Source: Oscillospiraceae bacterium (GTDB lineage: Bacteria; Bacillota; Clostridia; Oscillospirales; Acutalibacteraceae). Taken from it: a stretch of 11,037 bases of DNA. The notes below the pieces were generated by a model. It saw nothing but the letters and a program-made list of their open reading frames with translations, made no database searches and was not told the DNA's origin. Below, one piece after another: positions 6,128 to 11,037 of this stretch; positions within the stretch are counted from its first letter, which is position 1, and each line of letters opens with the position of its first letter. The stretch spans positions 1 through 11,037 of the forward strand of contig CADBMQ010000144.1 in assembly GCA_902795765.1 (NCBI GenBank), written 5' to 3'. Position numbers and translations under genes: made by a program.

Positions 6128-6493
6128 TTGGCAATTCAAGAATCGGGAGAAATGTATCTCGAAACGATACTCGTTTTATCAAAAAGGAAAAATACAGTTC
6201 GTGCTATTGATATTGTAGAAGAAATGGGTTTTTCAAAGCCGTCAGTCAGTCGTGCGATGAGCCGTCTGCGTAACGAACAGTTTATCATAACCGACAAAAA
6301 CGGATACATCGCTCTAACTGAAAAGGGCAGACACATTGCCGAAAAGATTTACGAGCGCCACACTTTTTTAAAAGAGTATTTGATGCGACTTGGCATTGAC
6401 GAAAAAATTGCGACAGAAGACGCTTGTAAAATCGAGCACGATATTAGCGATACGACTTTTGAGGCTATTAAAAAACACATTCTCGGAAAATGA
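6128..6493 (+). CDS. Short DtxR/MntR-family metal-dependent repressor, iron-type ligands
   Basis: A 121-residue regulator, divergent from the feo operon and probably its repressor. Residues 1-60 form a winged helix-turn-helix (TVRAIDIVEEMGFSKPSVSRAMSRLRNEQFI, then a wing near 55-62). Residues 65-121 form the metal-binding and dimerisation domain. Compared from memory with DtxR and B. subtilis MntR, Met9, Cys100, Glu103 and His104 match the DtxR primary site (Met10, Cys102, Glu105, His106). Glu12 and His78 match MntR Glu11 and His77. It is shorter than MntR (142 residues) and lacks the SH3 domain of DtxR. The TTG at 6128 is chosen over an upstream in-frame ATG at 6020: AGAAGG lies 7 nt before the TTG, the promoter lies between the two, and the family starts with this helix. 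The Met/Cys pair suggests Fe(II) sensing. Confidence 0.9.
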   Translation: MAIQESGEMYLETILVLSKRKNTVRAIDIVEEMGFSKPSVSRAMSRLRNEQFIITDKNGYIALTEKGRHIAEKIYERHTFLKEYLMRLGIDEKIATEDACKIEHDISDTTFEAIKKHILGK

Positions 6494-6496
6494 CAT

Positions 6497-6528
6497 AAAA
6501 AAACCACAGTAGCAACTGTGGTTTTTTT
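6497..6528. terminator. Bidirectional terminator between the regulator gene and the dnaB-tilS-ftsH run
   Basis: ACCACAG (6503-6509) and CTGTGGT (6516-6522) form a 7-bp stem with a 6-nt loop. It is flanked by A6 on the left and T6 on the right, so a U tract follows the hairpin in both directions. It starts 3 nt after the regulator stop on the plus strand and lies 8 nt after the stop of the DUF4380-like gene on the minus strand. Confidence 0.92.
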
Positions 6529-6536
6529 AGTTTGTA

Positions 6537-7475
6537 TTATTTTATGTACTGTGCTGTGAACTTTTTGAGTTCGTCCTCATTCTTCGGATCGGGTGTTCCT
6601 GTATTTTCGAAGAGCGACCACTTTTCAGTATGGCACACAGATTCGGACGGAGCAAGACTTGCTTTTGCACCGAGAGTTTCCATTTCAAGGATAAACTCGT
6701 TGGTGTAGGTTTCAAATGAAACGCCGTAGTCCTCATACTCCTTGCCCTGCTCGTGAGTATATTGCTTCACGAAAACGGTATCGCCAAGAACATACATTGC
6801 CCAGCCGTTTTCGTTGTCAAGGCCGAGTTTGAAAGCCTGTTTCACATTCTCGTCCTGACGAAGTGTGATAAACTTATCGCCAAAATAAACACGCTCGTCT
6901 GCCATATTGCTATATGCCCACATAATAACCTTGCGGTTTGCGAGCAAACCTGTATCGGTTGTGTTCTGCGGAATGATTTCGAGACCGCCTTTATTGAGAA
7001 CGGTCAATGCCCACGGAGAGAAGTTGAGTTGCTTATCTGAAATGTTTTGGATATGGTGGTCGATTTTTACGCTCTCGCCATCAAGTGACAACTCGATTTT
7101 ATATTGAACACCGTTCTCTTTTTGAGCATTCGGTTTGAAAATTGCACCGTTTTCGGTAATCTCGTACTCAACCGGCTCGTTGTCGGGATAGTAGGTTTCG
7201 GGCATAGACTCGGGTGACATCCAAAGTCTGTGACCGCCGTAGATATACCAAGTTGCGCCCTTATAGTAATACTTATCGAAGCTCTCACCGCTTGCCTGTG
7301 TATCACGGTCAATATCGTTTTTCATAATATTGACTTCACTGCCAACACGAGATGCACGAATGATACGAGGTCCTACATCAATTGTTACGAGCAAAGAAAT
7401 TTTGTCGTTTGAAAGTTCAAGACAATTTCCAAAATTAAGATATTCACCATAAGGTTTAACTGTTACGTTACTCAT
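6537..7475 (-). CDS. DUF4380-like, aldose-epimerase-fold protein
   Basis: A 312-residue soluble protein with no signal peptide or membrane helix. It looks like the DUF4380/galactose-mutarotase-like beta-sandwich group. Supporting segments are VTIDVGPRIIRAS (30-42), GGHRLWMSPE (80-89, the most typical motif), FSPWALTVLNKGG (152-164), SNMADERVYFGDKFI (189-203) and FETYTNEFILEMETLG (254-269). Such folds bind carbohydrates and some members are sugar epimerases. Whether this one is catalytic is unknown, and I cannot assign a substrate. The start has an AAGGAAGG Shine-Dalgarno that abuts the ftsH stop, 15 nt away, so the gene is probably co-transcribed with ftsH. A bidirectional terminator follows it. 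The family call is from memory of conserved motifs, so it is moderately sure. Confidence 0.7.
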   Translation of the reverse strand: MSNVTVKPYGEYLNFGNCLELSNDKISLLVTIDVGPRIIRASRVGSEVNIMKNDIDRDTQASGESFDKYYYKGATWYIYGGHRLWMSPESMPETYYPDNEPVEYEITENGAIFKPNAQKENGVQYKIELSLDGESVKIDHHIQNISDKQLNFSPWALTVLNKGGLEIIPQNTTDTGLLANRKVIMWAYSNMADERVYFGDKFITLRQDENVKQAFKLGLDNENGWAMYVLGDTVFVKQYTHEQGKEYEDYGVSFETYTNEFILEMETLGAKASLAPSESVCHTEKWSLFENTGTPDPKNEDELKKFTAQYIK

Positions 7476-7490
7476 AATTATTTCCTTCCT

Positions 7491-9422
7491 TTATTCAGCG
7501 TTCAAACTGTTTTTCATATACTCTCTAAACTCATCACCGTCAATCTTTTCGTTTGTGAAAAGGAGTTGTGCGACGTGCCCGAGTTGAGTCATATTATTAC
7601 GGAGCAAGTCACGAGCCTTATCATACTGCGTGATAACGATTTTCTTGATTTCCTCGTCAATGATTGAAGCAATCTCCTCGCTATAATTCTGATGCGAACC
7701 AAAATCTCTGCCAAGGAAAACTTCCTCATTTTGACTGCCGAGAGCAAGCGGTCCAATACGGTCGGAGAAGCCGTATTTGGTTACCATATTTCGAGCGAGT
7801 TCGCTTGCACGTTGGATATCGTTTGATGCACCTGTGCAAACATCGTCCTGTGTCAGCTCCTCTGCCGCTCTACCACCCAAAAGCGAACAAATCTGCTCGT
7901 TGAGTTTGGTTCTTGAAACGTGCTGATCGTCGGTGTTCGGGATATACATTGTATAACCTGCCGCCATACCACGAGGAATAATCGAAATTTGATGAACGGG
8001 ATCTTGCGTTGGCAAGAAGTAGGAAACGATTGCGTGACCTGCTTCGTGATACGCTGTAATCCACTTGTCACGATCTGTGACAACGTGAGATTTTTTCTCT
8101 GTACCCATAACTACTTTAATTGTAGCTTCTTCGATATTTGCTTCTGTTATCGCCTTTTTGTTCTCACGAGCCGCCAAAAGTGCTGCCTCGTTCAAAAGGT
8201 TTTCAAGGTCTGCACCCGTAAATCCGGAAGTTGATTTTGCGATTGTCGCAAGGTCAACATCGGGGCCGAGTGGCTTACCACGAGAGTGTACCTTCAAAAT
8301 TTCTTCTCTGCCCTTAACATCGGGGTAGTTTACAGTTACCTGACGGTCGAAACGGCCCGGACGCAAAAGCGCTTTATCAAGAATGTCGGGACGGTTAGTT
8401 GCTGCGATGATTATAACACCGTCATTCGCACCGAAACCATCCATTTCAACGAGCAACTGGTTGAGTGTCTGCTCACGCTCATCGTGACCGCCACCGAGTC
8501 CTGCGCCACGTTGTCTGCCGCCAGCATCAATTTCGTCTATAAAAACGATTGCAGGAGAGTTCTTCTTTGCGGTATCGAAAAGGTCACGCACACGAGATGC
8601 ACCTACACCGACAAACATTTCAACGAAGTCTGAACCCGAAATCAAGAAAAACGGTACACCTGCTTCGCCTGCAACTGCACGAGCGAGAAGAGTTTTACCT
8701 GTACCGGGAGGGCCAACAAGAAGCACACCCTTCGGAATTCTTGCACCGAGTTCGTTAAACTTTTTAGGATCTTTCAAAAATTCAACGATTTCTGCGAGTT
8801 CTTCTTTTTCTTCGTCTGCACCTGCAACGTCAGCGAATGTTGTTTTGCGTTTTTCGTCTTTATTATTTTTGAATTTCGCCTTACCGAACGACATTGTTTT
8901 GTCGCCACCCATACCGCCCATACGGCGAGTTATCACGATGAAGAAGATAACCATAAAGGCAATCATAATTATCGTCGGGAGGAACGACATAATCAACGAG
9001 CCACCTTGACCCGACTCCATATCATAGGAAATTTCGGCAGTTTTAGCAGTGATTTTGCCGTCCAACACATTTTGGTCAATTTCGGCACGGATTTTTTCAA
9101 AATCTCTGATGAACAACGAAGAGTCGGGCACAGAATAACTTTGTGCTTCGTCTGCGTTTATTCCCTGTTTTTTGATGAGTTCTTTTTGTTCGGATTTGAA
9201 TTTTTCACTATATTTGAACTCCATTTTTCCGCTCGACAAGTTTAGGTCGAACTCGGAAATGTAGCAGTTTCTGAATTTATCCAAAAACTCCGAATATTTT
9301 TGATTTGCACTCGGCAATGCTGTACCCCACATTGTAAAGATGATGATAAGTATCACCAACGGAATTGCAACGTAAAATACAACGTTTTTAATGCGATTTT
9401 TATTATCGTTTATGGAAATCAT
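7491..9422 (-). CDS. ftsH: ATP-dependent zinc metalloprotease FtsH
   Basis: A 643-residue membrane-anchored AAA protease that degrades misfolded and regulatory proteins. TM1 lies at about 12-30, an extracytoplasmic domain at about 35-140 and TM2 at about 144-165. The AAA domain has Walker A GPPGTGKT (237-244), Walker B VFIDEID (293-299) and the second region of homology [18 protein letters not shown] (344-361). The zinc site is HEAGH (459-463), with Asp535 in GASNDIQRA as the likely third ligand. The usual DAVGRQRG after Walker B reads DAGGRQRG here. The start is uncertain. The ATG at 9422 lies 20 nt inside tilS and fits the family N-terminus, but its GGGAG abuts the ATG with no spacing. An in-frame ATG further upstream (at 9455) would add 11 residues. 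The hpt gene often found between tilS and ftsH is absent. Confidence 0.98.
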   Translation of the reverse strand: MISINDNKNRIKNVVFYVAIPLVILIIIFTMWGTALPSANQKYSEFLDKFRNCYISEFDLNLSSGKMEFKYSEKFKSEQKELIKKQGINADEAQSYSVPDSSLFIRDFEKIRAEIDQNVLDGKITAKTAEISYDMESGQGGSLIMSFLPTIIMIAFMVIFFIVITRRMGGMGGDKTMSFGKAKFKNNKDEKRKTTFADVAGADEEKEELAEIVEFLKDPKKFNELGARIPKGVLLVGPPGTGKTLLARAVAGEAGVPFFLISGSDFVEMFVGVGASRVRDLFDTAKKNSPAIVFIDEIDAGGRQRGAGLGGGHDEREQTLNQLLVEMDGFGANDGVIIIAATNRPDILDKALLRPGRFDRQVTVNYPDVKGREEILKVHSRGKPLGPDVDLATIAKSTSGFTGADLENLLNEAALLAARENKKAITEANIEEATIKVVMGTEKKSHVVTDRDKWITAYHEAGHAIVSYFLPTQDPVHQISIIPRGMAAGYTMYIPNTDDQHVSRTKLNEQICSLLGGRAAEELTQDDVCTGASNDIQRASELARNMVTKYGFSDRIGPLALGSQNEEVFLGRDFGSHQNYSEEIASIIDEEIKKIVITQYDKARDLLRNNMTQLGHVAQLLFTNEKIDGDEFREYMKNSLNAE

Positions 9423-10725
9423 CTCCCTTGAATATTTCTGTGATGAGAACGGCATTTTTTGTATTCTCATCAACTGCATAACTTTCTGAAACACCAAATC
9501 CCTGCGCCCAGATTATATTATCCCCATCGGATAGTACGGCATACTTTCCACGCTCGAAAACGGGAATTTTTGCCTCGTTATAAAGTCGGCGAAGTGACTT
9601 CGTGCATCCTCTGCCATACAATCGCACGGCATCGGATTCTTTTTTTGACCTTATTATAATATGCTCAATTATTTTATCATAATCAAAGCAAAATTTAAAT
9701 AACAAATTGTGAATTTTAGGACAATTCTTTATGTTGAAATCGCTTATTTTTTCAAATTTCAGCGTAGAGTACGGAGTTTTGACTGTCGAAAGTGAAAAGT
9801 CACATTCAAAATAATCGGGATATTTTTTGAAAAATCCGATTTTCCCTTGCGACACTTCTAAAAATAAATCATCAAAAATCTGCGTTTTGCCACCTTCTCG
9901 CAACACTTTGACTGCGAGTTTTGTGTGCATTTTATCAGGTGTTTTGGAAAACCTTTCGCAGTTCATTCGTACATACTCACAAAGCACAGCATCGTCTGCT
10001 TTTTGTGCCAGCTCTGCACTATCTCCAATCTGCTCTGCCATATTTCGCAAATGCTCAACCGCACCGCCAACAGTATCCGAAAGTCGCTGAACTGATTCCA
10101 AAAAAGCAGGATTTAACTCTTCAAAAAGCGGAACGAGATTATGGCGAACACGATTTCGTGTATAGTCATCGGTCAGATTGGTCGAGTCGGTCACCCACTC
10201 GATGCCATTTGATTTGAGATATTTCTCAACCTCGTCACGACTGCACTCCAAAAGTGGTCGTATTATGTTTTGACGCTTAATCGGAATGGGATTTAATCCC
10301 GATAGCCCACTGCCACGAGCCAAATTCATCAAAAGTGTTTCTGCACGGTCATTTTTTGTGTGTGCAGTTGCGACCTTGCCCGAAAGCGACTCGAAGATTT
10401 CGTATCTTGCCTTGCGTGCGGCAAGTTCAACACTATCGCCACTCGCACTCGAAAGAGCGTTCACATCAACTCGATGAACCACACACTCAATTCCGAGTTT
10501 TTTGCAAGTATCACGGACAAACTGCTCGTCCCTATCCGACTCATCGCCACGCAAAAGGTGGTTTATATGCACACATTTCAAGTCAAAATCAATTTTCGAG
10601 CGAATATCATTTAACACGTACAAAAGGGCGGAAGAATCCGCCCCGCCCGACACGGCGGCATACACCGTGTCATTGCGATTTATCAAATTATTGTCGAAAA
10701 CTGTTTTTTGTACCTTACTGTTCAT
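9403..10725 (-). CDS. tilS: tRNA(Ile)-lysidine synthase TilS
   Basis: A 440-residue cytoplasmic enzyme that converts C34 of tRNA-Ile(CAU) to lysidine using lysine and ATP, so that the tRNA reads AUA. The PP-loop SGGADSS is at 26-32, followed by [29 protein letters not shown] and [27 protein letters not shown], all typical of the N-terminal adenylating domain. The C-terminal end has the TilS substrate-binding pattern ([36 protein letters not shown], with YAV after it). The ATG at 10725 is preferred over an upstream in-frame ATG at 10812, which would lie deep inside dnaB. The chosen start overlaps the dnaB stop by 11 nt and has no clear Shine-Dalgarno, so translation is probably coupled to dnaB. 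The end overlaps the ftsH start by 20 nt. Confidence 0.96.
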   Translation of the reverse strand: MNSKVQKTVFDNNLINRNDTVYAAVSGGADSSALLYVLNDIRSKIDFDLKCVHINHLLRGDESDRDEQFVRDTCKKLGIECVVHRVDVNALSSASGDSVELAARKARYEIFESLSGKVATAHTKNDRAETLLMNLARGSGLSGLNPIPIKRQNIIRPLLECSRDEVEKYLKSNGIEWVTDSTNLTDDYTRNRVRHNLVPLFEELNPAFLESVQRLSDTVGGAVEHLRNMAEQIGDSAELAQKADDAVLCEYVRMNCERFSKTPDKMHTKLAVKVLREGGKTQIFDDLFLEVSQGKIGFFKKYPDYFECDFSLSTVKTPYSTLKFEKISDFNIKNCPKIHNLLFKFCFDYDKIIEHIIIRSKKESDAVRLYGRGCTKSLRRLYNEAKIPVFERGKYAVLSDGDNIIWAQGFGVSESYAVDENTKNAVLITEIFKGDDFHKR

Positions 10726-11037
10726 CGTAATTTGCAATAGCAGTAAAACGGGTGAATTCGCCGTCCCAATGCAGTTTGATATCGGCTTGTCTACCGTGAC
10801 GGTTTTTCGCAACTTTGAGCCAAGCCTCGTTTGGATTTACATTTTCGGGGTCTTCGGTATCGTCATAATAAGCGTTACGATAGATAAACATAACTATATC
10901 GGCATCTTGCTCGATTGAACCCGAATCACGCAAGTCTGACAACGCAGGTATATGCGATTTGCCTTTCTGCTCGGTACCACGGTTCAACTGTGCACACGCT
11001 ATTACGGGAATACCAAGTTCCTTACCCATTGTTTTGA
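10715..11037 (-). CDS. dnaB: Replicative DNA helicase DnaB, C-terminal part (cut by window edge)
   Basis: The last 106 codons of the hexameric replicative helicase; the N-terminal domain and Walker motifs lie beyond the right edge. The RecA-like ATPase core is recognised by KTMGKELGIPVIACAQLNR, containing the Gln of the third helicase motif. SDLRDSGSIEQDADIVMFIYR, the strongly conserved fourth motif, comes next. The end AKNRHGRQADIKLHWDGEFTRF matches the usual AKnRnGptG...tRF ending, though the canonical GPTG is RQAD here. It probably heads a transcript that continues into tilS, ftsH and the DUF4380-like gene, since no terminator or promoter is visible between them. Confidence 0.96.
   Translation of the reverse strand, partial: KTMGKELGIPVIACAQLNRGTEQKGKSHIPALSDLRDSGSIEQDADIVMFIYRNAYYDDTEDPENVNPNEAWLKVAKNRHGRQADIKLHWDGEFTRFTAIANYDEQ

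Noticed and set aside
1..11037. CRISPR array, tRNA, insertion sequence, phage or defence system.
   Set aside because: No regularly spaced direct repeats, cloverleaf, transposase or integrase motifs, or defence-type domains were seen; all long frames are explained by housekeeping or iron-uptake genes.

Overview
The window looks like chromosomal DNA from a low-GC anaerobic member of the Bacillota (Clostridia, perhaps Ruminococcaceae/Oscillospiraceae-like). This is inferred from the purine-rich Shine-Dalgarno sites, the promoters close to the vegetative consensus, the clostridial-style feo cluster (two FeoA proteins, FeoB and a small Cys-rich membrane protein), and the dnaB-tilS-ftsH neighbourhood. 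No mobile element, CRISPR array, tRNA or rRNA was seen. Almost all genes lie on the minus strand; the exception is one metalloregulator gene on the plus strand.

Reading in the direction of minus-strand transcription (right to left): (1) 11037-6537 is a tightly packed run of the 3' part of dnaB, then tilS, ftsH and a DUF4380-like sugar-mutarotase-fold gene. dnaB/tilS overlap by 11 nt, tilS/ftsH by 20 nt, and ftsH is 15 nt from the last gene. The run ends at a bidirectional terminator (6497-6528) shared with the convergent regulator gene. (2) 6493-2597 is an iron-uptake module. A short DtxR/MntR-type regulator is read rightward from its own promoter, and a leftward operon feoA1-feoA2-feoB-feoX starts at a perfect consensus promoter (TTGACA, 17 nt, TATAAT). 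That promoter's spacer is filled by a 16-bp inverted repeat, GTTASC-N4-GSTAAC. Three more copies follow: two in the feo leader and one between feoA2 and feoB. The regulator carries Met9 and Cys100 at its metal site, the iron-type (DtxR/IdeR) signature rather than the manganese-type (MntR) one. Together this reads as an iron-responsive repressor controlling Fe(II) import. (3) 2584-1 is a third leftward operon with its own promoter: a seven-helix membrane protein of unknown function, an HI0933/BaiN-type flavoprotein and a COG2509-type FAD dehydrogenase (cut by the window edge), linked by 4-nt start/stop overlaps.

The most notable observations are the four-operator layout of the feo operon, including one operator inside the operon just before feoB, and the short regulator with a DtxR-like primary metal site but no SH3 domain. 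FeoB also carries a large acidic insertion between its first two membrane helices. I found no clear previously undescribed defence or mobile system; most of the window is housekeeping and iron-homeostasis genes.
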